The notes under the pieces were generated by a model. The model was not told the origin of the DNA. It was given only the letters and a program-made list of their open reading frames with translations, and made no database searches. A stretch of DNA of 64,000 nt, taken from NCBI GenBank assembly GCA_965230205.1, contig OZ245996.1, positions 4,092,001 through 4,156,000 of the forward strand, read 5' to 3'. This document shows positions 27,017-36,178 of this stretch, piece after piece; within the stretch, counting starts at the first letter, position 1, and every line of letters starts with the position of its first letter. Source of the DNA: CANLBN01 sp965230205 (GTDB lineage: Bacteria > Pseudomonadota > Gammaproteobacteria > Pseudomonadales > Cellvibrionaceae). The position numbers and the translations under genes are program-made.

Positions 27017-27314
27017 CATCGAAAAATAGTCGTTTTAATAGGTAACAATCGTAAGCGACCGACCTAAAAGCAATGTCAATATCAGCAACCTAAGCACCAA
27101 TGTTGACCTCCAAAGTCTCAAAAAATAACTTTTCTGTTTAAAATTACGCCATTTGTTCGTTTGACGTCGTTCAAATTACTACTATGCTAAAACTTATACC
27201 CCTAACTACTTTGGTGCACGACTTTCACTCTTGTGCCGAAAAATAGTACCCATGCTCTTAATAAGAGCATAGTAATTCGCACTAATGCCGATCTACGGCA
27301 GGAAATATGTAAAA
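27017..27314. other. Intergenic region before the chemoreceptor
   Basis: No gene is seen. Just upstream of the chemoreceptor lies a perfect 8-bp inverted repeat, ATGCTCTT-AAT-AAGAGCAT (27252-27270), which could be an operator or a leader hairpin. I find no good sigma-28 promoter here, although many chemoreceptor genes have one. Confidence 0.5.
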
Positions 27315-29207
27315 ATGACGATTAAAAACAAGATTATCCTTTATCTTATTCTCTCTATCTCCACCATTGTGGCACTGCTAACCACTATCAGTTATAGCGA
27401 CTTTAGAAAGTCCTCAGTGAAACATGCTACAGAGCAACTGGAAAAAGAAGTCAGCGGTGGTATCAATGCTGTTGAACAGAAGATGGAAGTCTATTTTCGC
27501 GGTTTGGAATTAGCGGCAAGTGTCTATAACCCTGAGCGCGTAGCTAGTGCTGGTTCACCAGAGGAAATGGTTGCAGATATTAATGTTTTGAAAAGCTTAC
27601 AAAGTCGATCAAATGCCTTAGAAGCGTATTCAGGTCATGCTAACGGTATTACTTATTCAGCACTACGCAATGGTGCAATTCCTAAATTTAATGCAAAAGA
27701 TCTGAAGCGAGAGTGGTTTTTGCGTATTTTTTCAGGGGAAAAGCGCTTAATTACCAAACCTTATACATCTTCTAATGGTGACCTTGTTATGGCACTAGCT
27801 GTGCCAGTGGTCAGACAAGGTAAAGTTCTTGCCACAATGAATATCAACCTGCGTTTAGATGACATCAAATCTTTTACCGATACCTTATCTAACACTGAAA
27901 ACTTCGATTTGATTCGCCCTGATGGTTATATCATTGCTTCAACAGCAGAATGGATTGGAAAAAACCAATACGAACGCTACCCTGACCTTGCAGAGCATCA
28001 AGATAGTGATTCAGGATTTGATACGGTGAATCTTAATGGTGAAGAATATAAAATCGCTTTCAATACTATTCCAAATTTGGGCTGGAAAGTGTGGCGTTAT
28101 GAAAAATCAAAGGATATTTTCTTAGACTCTAATGAAAATTTACAAAAAGTTATTTTTGTTGGTGTTGTGTGCTTTATTATTTCCATTATTGCGATTGGTT
28201 TTATTATCAACCGTTCGTTAAGTCCACTTGCGAACTTAAAGAATACCATTGCAGATCTTGCCGGTGGTGGTGGCGACTTAACACAACGCCTACCGGTAAC
28301 GGGTAAAGATGAAATCAGTGATATATCCAATGAAGTTAATCATTTTATTTCTAATATCCACAATATGATTATCGAGATCAGAGATTCATCACAAATTATT
28401 AGTAACTCATCCAATAAATTGAGTGAATCAAATAGTAAAAATGATGTGATGTTATGTCAGCACGGTACGGAAACCGACAAAGTTGCCACAGCCATTGAAG
28501 ATATGCGTGTAACCGCATCCACCGTCGCCGATAATGCAGCTGATGCCGCAAAACTTACCGCTCAAACTAATGACAATGTGCACGAATCAAAACGTGCAAT
28601 CGCCAGTTCTAACAACACCATTGAACAATTAGTCAATGATGTTAAAAATGTATCCAGTCAGATTACAGACATCAATAGTGAGATTAATAACATCACTGAT
28701 GTTTTAAATATGATTGGGGCGATTGCAGAACAAACTAACCTGCTCGCACTAAATGCAGCAATTGAAGCAGCGCGTGCCGGTGAACAAGGTCGCGGATTTG
28801 CAGTAGTGGCAGATGAAGTGCGAGCATTGGCGGCACGTACCCAATCCTGCACGGGTGAAATCGAGAAAACACTTACACGATTACAAGCATCATCAAATGA
28901 AGCAATTGAAGCAGCAGATTCATCAAAAGTTACCTGCGAAAAAACGTCAGAGAGTGTGGTAATTATCAATAAGGAATTAGATACAATTATTCATTCCGTT
29001 GAAGAAATGAATGGTCTCAATAAAGTGATCGCCACATCTGTTGAAGAACAGAGCTCAGTAACCAATGAAATTGCAGACAATATAAGCCACATTCACGACA
29101 TTGTGGCAGAGTTAATGAACAGTAGTAAATTTACCATTGAAGAAACTGATAATTTAACAAACAGCAATCATCGTTTAGAAAAAATAGTGGATAAATTTAT
29201 TTTATAA
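27315..29207 (+). CDS. Methyl-accepting chemotaxis protein with dCache-type sensor
   Basis: This 630-residue chemoreceptor has TM1 (about 6-25), a large periplasmic double-Cache-like ligand domain (about 30-270), TM2 (about 278-300), a HAMP domain and a cytoplasmic signalling coiled coil. The hairpin tip is fully conserved: IGAIAEQTNLLALNAAIEAARAGEQGRGFAVVADEVRALA. The ATG at 27315 is preferred: it opens MTIKNKIILYLILS, a normal TM1, whereas the frame runs ten codons further to an ATG lacking a ribosome-binding site. The ligand is unknown. It is followed by a strong terminator. Confidence 0.92.
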   Translation: MTIKNKIILYLILSISTIVALLTTISYSDFRKSSVKHATEQLEKEVSGGINAVEQKMEVYFRGLELAASVYNPERVASAGSPEEMVADINVLKSLQSRSNALEAYSGHANGITYSALRNGAIPKFNAKDLKREWFLRIFSGEKRLITKPYTSSNGDLVMALAVPVVRQGKVLATMNINLRLDDIKSFTDTLSNTENFDLIRPDGYIIASTAEWIGKNQYERYPDLAEHQDSDSGFDTVNLNGEEYKIAFNTIPNLGWKVWRYEKSKDIFLDSNENLQKVIFVGVVCFIISIIAIGFIINRSLSPLANLKNTIADLAGGGGDLTQRLPVTGKDEISDISNEVNHFISNIHNMIIEIRDSSQIISNSSNKLSESNSKNDVMLCQHGTETDKVATAIEDMRVTASTVADNAADAAKLTAQTNDNVHESKRAIASSNNTIEQLVNDVKNVSSQITDINSEINNITDVLNMIGAIAEQTNLLALNAAIEAARAGEQGRGFAVVADEVRALAARTQSCTGEIEKTLTRLQASSNEAIEAADSSKVTCEKTSESVVIINKELDTIIHSVEEMNGLNKVIATSVEEQSSVTNEIADNISHIHDIVAELMNSSKFTIEETDNLTNSNHRLEKIVDKFIL

Positions 29208-29225
29208 AAAGCCAACATGTATCAT

Positions 29226-29261
29226 TTGCGATAAAAATTAATTAAATAATTTTTATCGCAA
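29226..29261 (+). terminator. Perfect 15-bp hairpin terminator after the chemoreceptor
   Basis: TTGCGATAAAAATTA (29226-29240) pairs exactly with 29247-29261 around a 6-base loop. The A/T-rich stem base gives a T-run inside the 3' arm. It sits 19 bases after the chemoreceptor stop. Confidence 0.75.
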
Positions 29262-29578
29262 TAGACTTTAGTCTAATAAAATTATCAATTAAATTAACAT
29301 TCTTCCTCTGGTCTTACCAGTTTTCTCCAATTCAAATATATTTCTCTATCTTTGAATAAAAATCTTCTCTACAATGAATTTGTTCCATTTTTAAACGATT
29401 AATAATAATAAATAGGCTCCGCTTGTTGCCATCTAGAACGTCTTTCTAAGAACAGCAGCTTATAGTTGATTACTTTAATGTATTAACTATTCACATTTTA
29501 AATAAAAAAAATACATTCTAATAACCAACATCTCTATAAACAACTTTATTAAAAACTTACTAATAAAGGAGCTTTCTG
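29262..29578. other. AT-rich intergenic region before the TRAP transporter
   Basis: About 317 bases with no gene or RNA that I can support. A good AAAGGAG ribosome-binding site at its end belongs to the TRAP binding-protein gene. Confidence 0.55.
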
Positions 29579-30739
29579 ATGACCATAAAAGTTAAGAATG
29601 AAAACCTCACATCAAAAGATAAAAATAAACCACAAGACAATTCCCGTAGACAATTTCTATCAACCGCAGGCACTGTTGCTACCGCTAGTGGTGCTGCTAT
29701 TCTAGGCGCGCCTTATATTGCCAATGCCGCTGCGGGCAAAACAACAACCTGGAAAATTCAGTCGTCCTGGCCTGGAGGCGTTGGATTAGAAACATTTAAG
29801 GCATGGTGCAACAGCATTAAAGAACGTACTAATGGCGAACTGGCATTTACCCCTTTTGGCGCCAAAGATGTTGTTGGTGACTTCCAATTATTCGATGCCG
29901 TTAAAAATGGCGTCATCGATGCAATGAACCCTTTCACACTTTACTGGGCTGGCCGTATGCCTGCCGCTGTATTTTTAAGCTCCTACCCTTTAGGACCTCG
30001 TAATCCACACGAATGGGATACCTTCTATTACGGTCTCGGTGGCTTACAAATGGCAAGAGACTTATTCGCTAAGTTTGATATGCATTATGTAGGGCCAATT
30101 CATCATGGGCCGAATATCATTCACTCTAAAACACCAATCAACTCTATTGATGATTTTAGAGGTCGCAAAATGAGGCTTCCTGGAGGCATGGTTGCTGAAC
30201 TATTCCAAGCAGCAGGCGCAAAAACAACGCTATTACCGGGCAGTGAAATTTTCCCTGCATTAGAAAAAGGCACAATCGATGTAGCTGACTATGTAGGTCC
30301 TGCGATTAATTATGCATTGGGCTTCCATCAAGTAACTAAGTACATCTCTATGGGCCCTGCTGGCTTCATGTCAATTTATCAACCGGTTGACTTAATGGAT
30401 CTTACGGTAGGCAAACGTTCATGGGATAAACTATCTCCTCAAATGCAAAACTTTGTTGAATCGGAAGTTCACCGTTATTCAGATCTTCATCATGCCACTA
30501 TTCAAAAAGCAGACCAGGAAGCTTGGAAAAAGTTTGATGACGCTGGCACCATTGTTACCCGCTTATCTGAAAGCGACGTTGAGAAATTTACTCAGCTGGC
30601 AATTCCACTGTGGTTCAAGTGGGCCAATAAAGACAAGGATGCAGCTCGAGTCTTTAAAGTACAACTCGATTATATGATGTCTGGCAGCTTAGGTTACGTC
30701 ACGAAGAGTATGATCAAAGGTCAAAAATTAATTTCATAA
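29579..30739 (+). CDS. TRAP transporter substrate-binding protein (DctP/TakP type, Tat-exported)
   Basis: This 386-residue periplasmic solute receptor has a twin-arginine signal (RRQFLST at about 23-29, hydrophobic ATASGAAILGAPYIANAAA). The mature domain has WKIQSSWPGGVGLETFKAW, PAVFLSSYPLGPRNPHEWDTFYYGLGG and the TRAP helix segment FRGRKMRLPGGMVAELFQAAGA. The sequence resembles the TakP/alpha-keto-acid binding group, where a conserved Trp and Arg bind a carboxylate; the Arg in KMRLPGG is the likely carboxylate contact. The exact substrate is not determined. The two permease genes follow. The gene has a strong AAAGGAG ribosome-binding site. Confidence 0.92.
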   Translation: MTIKVKNENLTSKDKNKPQDNSRRQFLSTAGTVATASGAAILGAPYIANAAAGKTTTWKIQSSWPGGVGLETFKAWCNSIKERTNGELAFTPFGAKDVVGDFQLFDAVKNGVIDAMNPFTLYWAGRMPAAVFLSSYPLGPRNPHEWDTFYYGLGGLQMARDLFAKFDMHYVGPIHHGPNIIHSKTPINSIDDFRGRKMRLPGGMVAELFQAAGAKTTLLPGSEIFPALEKGTIDVADYVGPAINYALGFHQVTKYISMGPAGFMSIYQPVDLMDLTVGKRSWDKLSPQMQNFVESEVHRYSDLHHATIQKADQEAWKKFDDAGTIVTRLSESDVEKFTQLAIPLWFKWANKDKDAARVFKVQLDYMMSGSLGYVTKSMIKGQKLIS

Positions 30740-30761
30740 TATCGACCTTTAAATAGCTTAC

Positions 30762-30789
30762 AGGGCTAACATAGTCTTTTGTTAGCCCT
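30762..30789 (+). terminator. Intercistronic hairpin between TRAP receptor and permease genes
   Basis: AGGGCTAAC (30762-30770) pairs exactly with GTTAGCCCT (30781-30789) over a 10-base loop, followed by CATTTTCC. A partial terminator or 3' stabiliser here would make more receptor than permease, as is common in such operons. Confidence 0.6.
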
Positions 30790-30827
30790 CATTTTCCACA
30801 AATAATTAAGCGAGGTATTTTAGCAAC

Positions 30828-31988
30828 ATGCCGAATTTAACATTTGTTTTGCCACACTGGTTGTATTGGGCAGGCTTAATTATTTTTCCTCTTGTGGCAA
30901 TGTTTATCATCAAACGTAATTCAGAAAATAATAAATCAACCAACAATGATCAAAACATTTCAACTTCTCTTGCTTACTTTTTATTAATTACTGCAGGTTT
31001 TATTGGTATCCATCGATTTTATCTTCGTAGCCGTTGGGGCTACATCTTTATTCCACTTTTTATTGGGTTACTCCTAGCTAATGTAGAAATTCGAGATGGC
31101 CAGAACATCATCTCAAATGCAAAAAATGAAATCGTATCGGCTGAATTCCTAATCAATCGCTTCTCAAAACAAATTGAAGAAGGCGAAGAAGATGCACAAC
31201 CGAAATTAGAGGCAGCTAAAGAACAACTTATTGTTGCCAAACAGTTAAACATTGACGCGAATGAAAACTTTTCGAAATGGAACCTTATTGTTCGTATTTT
31301 GGCCGCCAGTATTTTAGTACTGATTATTATTGATGCTTTTTTACTGCCAAAATTAATTGCCCAGTGCAGAGAAGCAGAAAAAGGGCAAGAAAATAAAGCT
31401 AGTGGATTTGCTTGCCCTATAGAGCCAAGTGTTCACAGTGCATCCTTAAACATTGATAGTAAAATTACCCGCTGGATTGATAAAACTAACGAATTTACAG
31501 GAAATTTTATCGCTTACTGGTCAGCTATTGCTGTCATCGTTTATTACTATGAAGTCATCGCACGCTACGTATTTAACTCCCCTACTAATTGGGCCCACGA
31601 AAGTATGTTTTTAATGTTTGGAGCCCAATATTTACTAGCCGGAGGCTACGCTTTAAAAGAGGATGCACATGTGAGAGTCGATGTTATTTATATGCATTTT
31701 TCTGACAGAATGAAAGCGTTAGTTGATGTAATTACCTCTGCCTTTTTCTTCATTTTTGTCTGTACATTGTTATGGACAGGATGGACTTTCTTCTATGACT
31801 CTTTTTCCGTACTTGAAGTTTCTTTTACCGAATGGGCAATACAATATTGGCCCATAAAGTTCTCAATACCATTGGGAGCAGCACTTATATTACTGCAAGG
31901 GCTATCGAGACTTGCTAAGGATATAATGATTTTAAAGAATGGAGTAAATAGCATAGAAAACAACGGAGCAAATAGCCATGGGTATTGA
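30828..31988 (+). CDS. TRAP small permease (DctQ) with N-terminal TM2-like and coiled-coil extension
   Basis: The C-terminal half (about 205-386) is a DctQ-type four-helix small permease, with YYYEVIARYVFNSPTNWAHE and the typical ALKEDAHVRVDVIY. The N-terminal 200 residues are extra. They hold a TM segment (about 10-27), a TM2-like pair around LLITAGFIGIHRFYLRSRWGYIFIPLF (the key pattern is GxxGxHRFYL), a predicted coiled coil (about 105-150, EEGEEDAQPKLEAAKEQL), and a further TM helix (about 158-180). Ordinary DctQ proteins are about 160-230 residues, so 386 marks a fusion. The stop overlaps the next gene by 11 bases. Confidence 0.88.
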   Translation: MPNLTFVLPHWLYWAGLIIFPLVAMFIIKRNSENNKSTNNDQNISTSLAYFLLITAGFIGIHRFYLRSRWGYIFIPLFIGLLLANVEIRDGQNIISNAKNEIVSAEFLINRFSKQIEEGEEDAQPKLEAAKEQLIVAKQLNIDANENFSKWNLIVRILAASILVLIIIDAFLLPKLIAQCREAEKGQENKASGFACPIEPSVHSASLNIDSKITRWIDKTNEFTGNFIAYWSAIAVIVYYYEVIARYVFNSPTNWAHESMFLMFGAQYLLAGGYALKEDAHVRVDVIYMHFSDRMKALVDVITSAFFFIFVCTLLWTGWTFFYDSFSVLEVSFTEWAIQYWPIKFSIPLGAALILLQGLSRLAKDIMILKNGVNSIENNGANSHGY

Positions 31989-33348
31989 AATCAGTATAGG
32001 ATGGCTCACTATTATTATGTTTGGCTCCTTAGCCATCCTGCTTATGGCAGGGCTACCCTTGTCTTTTGTAACTGGCGGCCTGGCCTGTGTTTTTCTGTTT
32101 ATTTTTGGTGATGCACATTTATTAAATATTTTACCGTCACGCATTTTTCCACTGATGACAGATTATCAACTATCTGCTATTCCACTCTTTATCTTTATGG
32201 CATCGATGCTCGAACGGGCCGGCATTATCGAAGAGTTATTCGATATGATCTATAAAATATTAGGAGGCCTAAAAGGAGGTTTAGCAACCAGCACGATTAT
32301 TGCCTCCACGATTCTAGCCGCAATGTGCGGTGTCATTGGCGCTACCGAAGTCACCATGGGATTGATTGCACTGCCAGCAATGATGCGTCGCAAATATCAT
32401 CCGACCATTGCTTGCGGTTCTATCCTTGCAGGTGGCACCTTAGGTATTCTAATCCCACCATCAATACTCGCGATTCTATTCGCCGTTGTTGCACAACAAT
32501 CAGTAGGGGAATTATTTGTCGGTGCAGTAGTACCAGGGCTTATTCTCTCCGGAATGTACATTCTATATGTCACTATCCGTTGTTATGCCAATCCTGAATT
32601 AGGACCAGCCCTACCTGAAAGCGAGCGTGTGGGTAAACGTGAGAAGCTTCGCCTGCTAAAAAAATCATTGGCACCCATTATATTAGTCACCGTTGTTTTA
32701 GGGGTTATTTTTGCTGGTATTGCCACTCCTGTAGAAGCAGCTGGTATTGGTACGTTTGGTGCTGTGGTTGTATCCGCATTATATAGAAGGCTCTCTTGGG
32801 AAAACTTACGTGAAGCCGCATTAACAACCCTGCGGGTTACAGCCATGGTGTTATGGATTATTTTTGGTGCGACCTTATTTGTCGGCTTTTATGTCGTCAA
32901 TGGTGGCCAGGCATTTGTTAATGAAACGATCATCGGCACAGGTTTAGGGCCATATGGCATATTGGTATTGATGATGGTCATCCTAGTTATTTTGGGTATG
33001 TTTCTAGATTGGGTAGGTATTTTACTGCTTGCGGTACCTATTTTTATTCCTTTGCTCAAAACAATGTCGTTTGATGGAGTATTCGGATTACCTGGTGTAG
33101 CCCCACAAGATTTAGCCTTATGGTTTGGTGTCGTCTATATGGTGAATATGCAAATGTCCTTTTTAAGCCCACCTTTTGGCTATGCCCTCTTCTACCTCAA
33201 AAGTGTCGCGCCACCTGAGGTAACGATGGGGCAAATTTACAAATCATCTTTACCATTTTTGTTTTTACAAGCGGTAGGGCTATCAATTTGTATCATCTTT
33301 CCTAATGTTGTACTGTGGTTACCAAAGTTAGTTTATGGCAGCGGATAA
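31978..33348 (+). CDS. TRAP transporter large permease (DctM type)
   Basis: This 456-residue polytopic protein of the DctM family forms the Na+-coupled transport channel with the DctQ partner. It has about 11-12 hydrophobic helices and the family segments GGLKGGLATSTIIASTILAAMCGVIGATEVTMG, IACGSILAGGTLGILIPPSI and ATPVEAAGIGTFGA (key motifs GVIGAT, GTLGILIPPS and TPVEAA). The ATG at 31978 overlaps the end of the small-permease gene by 11 bases, so translation is probably coupled. Confidence 0.93.
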   Translation: MGIEISIGWLTIIMFGSLAILLMAGLPLSFVTGGLACVFLFIFGDAHLLNILPSRIFPLMTDYQLSAIPLFIFMASMLERAGIIEELFDMIYKILGGLKGGLATSTIIASTILAAMCGVIGATEVTMGLIALPAMMRRKYHPTIACGSILAGGTLGILIPPSILAILFAVVAQQSVGELFVGAVVPGLILSGMYILYVTIRCYANPELGPALPESERVGKREKLRLLKKSLAPIILVTVVLGVIFAGIATPVEAAGIGTFGAVVVSALYRRLSWENLREAALTTLRVTAMVLWIIFGATLFVGFYVVNGGQAFVNETIIGTGLGPYGILVLMMVILVILGMFLDWVGILLLAVPIFIPLLKTMSFDGVFGLPGVAPQDLALWFGVVYMVNMQMSFLSPPFGYALFYLKSVAPPEVTMGQIYKSSLPFLFLQAVGLSICIIFPNVVLWLPKLVYGSG

Positions 33349-33377
33349 TTATTACTAATAATGTAATATTTCTCAGC

Positions 33378-33398
33378 AACGGCACAGTGTTTGCCGTT
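33378..33398 (+). terminator. Weak hairpin after the TRAP operon
   Basis: AACGGCA (33378-33384) pairs with TGCCGTT (33392-33398) around a 7-base loop, 30 bases after the DctM stop. No clear T-run follows, so it is only a possible terminator. Confidence 0.4.
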
Positions 33399-33588
33399 AT
33401 GCAATCCCTAAAAATAACTAGATTTTTTAATACATTTGGCTGATATCTTTTGTGTATATTTGATATATTCCCCTCTAATGGCCCCATCTATTGCTAGCAC
33501 CGACTAGTAGTCATTACTCTTAGTACTATTACAAGCCAAGCACCACGAATAATAATTGTATTTTTATCAATAAGTTAAGGAGAGGGTT

Positions 33589-34656
33589 ATGTTTGTTGTG
33601 ACGAATAGGAAAATTGATACCAGCAAGGAAGGAATTGAACAGTTCGGTAAGTCACCAAATGAAAAAGGTCCAAACGAAATCAGAATTTTCGAAGCTAAAC
33701 GGCGCAGAAATAAATGGCATATAGATGTCTTACCAGACAAACTCACAAAAGAACAGAAAGCATCTGTTGATATACCATCCAATAAAACCGCTTATGCCAG
33801 CCAATATGTTGCCAAACAGTTGTTAGATCGCATTAGGAAAAAGAAAAAAAACCTGCTCTTTTTTGTTCATGGGTACAATAATGATATTGAGGCTGTACTG
33901 GAACGAGCAGAGAATTTAGAAAAACAATATGGCGTTGAAGTATTAGCATTTAGTTGGCCAGCGAATGGTGGCGGAGTTAAAGGTGTAACCAGTTACAAAA
34001 GCGATAAACGCGATGCCATTGCCTCTGCAGGAGCAGTCTACCGAACAATGGAAAAAATGCGAACCTACCTTGATGCTCTTAACCAACAACGTCTAGACGA
34101 TATTCGCTCTAAACTTGCAGAAAAATACCCAGATAACCTGGAATTACGCCAAACGCATTTTTGTAGAATGGCAGAGATGGGCTGCCCATTTAAAATATCA
34201 TTATTGCTCCACAGCATGGGAAATTATCTATTTAAAAAGATTCAATGTTCGAGCACATACGATGGGCATCACATGTTATTTGATAATGTCATACTCGCTG
34301 CAGCTGACACCAATAATGAACAGCACTCTGAGTGGGTAGACAGAATTGCCTGCCGTCGTCGTGTTTATATTACGATCAATGAAGATGATTCAGCCTTGCG
34401 TTTCTCCCGTATTAAATCCGGTGAAGAACAACGTGCTCGCCTTGGGCATTACTTGCATCGTCTAGATTCTACTCAAGCATTATATGTGAATGTGACCGAA
34501 GCAAAAAATGTCGGTAGCTCTCATGCCTACTTTGAGGGAGATGCAACAAAGGATAAGCGTAGTAAGCTGTACCGCTTTTTTAAAGCAGCTATCAATGGCG
34601 ACCGAGCAGAGAAATATTTATCTTATGATACGCCATCCAATACATGGCAACCTTAA
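33589..34656 (+). CDS. Alpha/beta hydrolase, DUF900-like
   Basis: This 355-residue predicted cytoplasmic alpha/beta hydrolase has the oxyanion strand LLFFVHGYNND (about 89-99), then EVLAFSWPANG, and the nucleophile elbow LLLHSMGNYLF with Ser 209 (H-S-M-G, a variant of GxSxG with Leu before His). An acidic residue follows in VILAAADTNNEQ, with candidate catalytic His residues in the C-terminal part (GHYLHR, SSHAYF). This order fits DUF900-type serine hydrolases. No signal peptide is seen. The substrate is unknown. It is flanked by its own ribosome-binding site (AAGGAGAGG) and an 11-bp inverted repeat downstream. Confidence 0.8.
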   Translation: MFVVTNRKIDTSKEGIEQFGKSPNEKGPNEIRIFEAKRRRNKWHIDVLPDKLTKEQKASVDIPSNKTAYASQYVAKQLLDRIRKKKKNLLFFVHGYNNDIEAVLERAENLEKQYGVEVLAFSWPANGGGVKGVTSYKSDKRDAIASAGAVYRTMEKMRTYLDALNQQRLDDIRSKLAEKYPDNLELRQTHFCRMAEMGCPFKISLLLHSMGNYLFKKIQCSSTYDGHHMLFDNVILAAADTNNEQHSEWVDRIACRRRVYITINEDDSALRFSRIKSGEEQRARLGHYLHRLDSTQALYVNVTEAKNVGSSHAYFEGDATKDKRSKLYRFFKAAINGDRAEKYLSYDTPSNTWQP

Positions 34657-34735
34657 TCTGCTTTCTTTGTCTAGCCGCTCTACCTATCCTATTCACCAGC
34701 CCTATAGTAAACTGGCTACTATAAATTTTCTTAAA

Positions 34736-34769
34736 GCTACGTTAATTTACTTGAATAGATTAACGTAGC
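34736..34769 (+). other. Perfect 11-bp inverted repeat
   Basis: GCTACGTTAAT at 34736-34746 pairs with ATTAACGTAGC at 34759-34769 over a 12-base loop. It lies between the hydrolase and permease genes and lacks a T-run. It could be a terminator of the hydrolase gene or an operator for the permease gene. Confidence 0.45.
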
Positions 34770-34811
34770 CCCAATGTCTTATAACATCCACTTAACTGTA
34801 ATAGCCAATTA

Positions 34812-35885
34812 ATGTCTAGCTGCTGCAATAAACCTGAACCGCCTCAAGAGAGTGTTAGTTCTCCTTGTTGTAATGCCAATACAAATAAAAAAGTTGATTG
34901 GTTATTATGGGGGTCATTGACACTGGTAGTAACATTTTATTGTTTGCATGTCATTCTTAACCTATTAGATCATCACTGGTTCCATCACCTCACTACCTCC
35001 ACCTACGAGTTAGTTAACACTATGTTTTGGGGGGTTATTATTGGCATTATGATGATTGGTATATTAGGCAAAATTCCTCGTGAATTTGTTATGGCTATAT
35101 TAGGTAACGGAGGAACAAAAGGAATTTTCCGTGCAACTCTGGCCGGAGTGCTATTAGATTTATGCAGCCATGGCATATTGATGGTTGGCGCAAAACTTTA
35201 CCAGCGAGGCGCATCAATCGGGCAAGTAATGGCATTCATTATCGCCAGCCCTTGGAATTCATTATCTCTCACGATTATTTTAATTACTTTAATTGGTGTG
35301 GGCTGGACACTGTTATTCATTGTGTTGTCTATGATCATCGCACTGATTACAGGCTTTATTTTTGATCGTTTGGTTGAGAAGAAAATACTGCCGGGTAATC
35401 CTGCCACTCTAGACCTTCCTGAGAATTTCTCTTTCTGGAAGGAAGCAAAGCAACGTTTACAATCAACCAGCTTTACCGGTAAATTATTTGGAGAAATGAT
35501 TATTGGTGGTATTAAAGATTCAGGAATGGTTTTACGCTGGTTATTATTTGGTATTGTCTTAGCCAGCTTGTTACGGGCATTTTTACCCACGGAATTATTT
35601 CAAGATTATTTTGGACCAACAGTTCTCGGTTTAAGTCTAACCATTATCATGGCAACCATCCTTGAAGTCTGCTCAGAAGGCTCCACCCCCATCGCAGCAG
35701 ATTTTCTCACTCGAGCCCAAGCGCCAGGCAATAGTTTTGCTTTTTTAATGGGGGGAGTATCGACAGACTATACTGAAATCATGATATTAAAAGACACAAC
35801 CAACTCTTGGAAAATAGCACTATTTCTTCCTTTAATTTCCTTACCTCAAATTATTTTAATCTCATACCTTATTAATACCCTGTAG
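34812..35885 (+). CDS. ArsP/DUF318-family permease with N-terminal Cys pairs
   Basis: This 357-residue membrane protein with about eight helices is of the ArsP_1/DUF318 permease family. It has FRATLAGVLLDLCSHGILMVGAKLY, IIASPWNSLSLT and a second-half repeat ILEVCSEGSTPIAADF, the family's two Cys-containing half-site motifs. The N-terminus has two CC pairs (MSSCCNKPEPP and SSPCCNANTN) that could bind thiophilic metal or metalloid. Characterised ArsP exports trivalent organoarsenicals; other members are uncharacterised, so substrate is uncertain. An arsenosugar-type operon lies 17 kb away, which is suggestive but not proof. It converges on the acylphosphatase gene with 6 bases between. Confidence 0.82.
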   Translation: MSSCCNKPEPPQESVSSPCCNANTNKKVDWLLWGSLTLVVTFYCLHVILNLLDHHWFHHLTTSTYELVNTMFWGVIIGIMMIGILGKIPREFVMAILGNGGTKGIFRATLAGVLLDLCSHGILMVGAKLYQRGASIGQVMAFIIASPWNSLSLTIILITLIGVGWTLLFIVLSMIIALITGFIFDRLVEKKILPGNPATLDLPENFSFWKEAKQRLQSTSFTGKLFGEMIIGGIKDSGMVLRWLLFGIVLASLLRAFLPTELFQDYFGPTVLGLSLTIIMATILEVCSEGSTPIAADFLTRAQAPGNSFAFLMGGVSTDYTEIMILKDTTNSWKIALFLPLISLPQIILISYLINTL

Positions 35886-35891
35886 ATAATA

Positions 35892-36161
35892 TTAATAATG
35901 TACTTCGAAGGTTTTTACCGGCTTAGCCTCAACATCAGTGACAGTGACTTGTTTAACTTCCGACAAATCTGACCCTTTCCAAGCCCAGAGAATTAATTCA
36001 TCAATGGCTTCGTCATTACCCTGTGCATGTATGCTCACCGAACCATCCCTTTCATTTTTTACCCAGCCAGCAAGGCGTAATTTTTCAGCCATCGCTACGG
36101 TGACAGACCGATAGCATACACCCTGCACTTTTCCTTCTACCCGCAAACTAACGGACTTCAT
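35892..36161 (-). CDS. Acylphosphatase
   Basis: This small 89-residue enzyme hydrolyses acyl phosphates. The substrate-binding loop VEGKVQGVCYRSV contains the catalytic Arg 18 (usually VQGVFFR), and Asn 36 in GWVKNERDGSV is the second catalytic residue. Length and fold-determining pattern match the family. It is 17 bases downstream of ttcA, probably co-transcribed, and convergent with the ArsP-like permease. Confidence 0.93.
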   Translation of the reverse strand: MKSVSLRVEGKVQGVCYRSVTVAMAEKLRLAGWVKNERDGSVSIHAQGNDEAIDELILWAWKGSDLSEVKQVTVTDVEAKPVKTFEVHY

Positions 36162-36178
36162 AATTTATGTCCTATCGT

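Noticed and set aside
27180..27250. Sigma-28 promoter before the chemoreceptor
   Set aside because: A GCCGAAAA -10-like sequence exists at about 27236 but no TAAA-type -35 lies 11 bases upstream of it.
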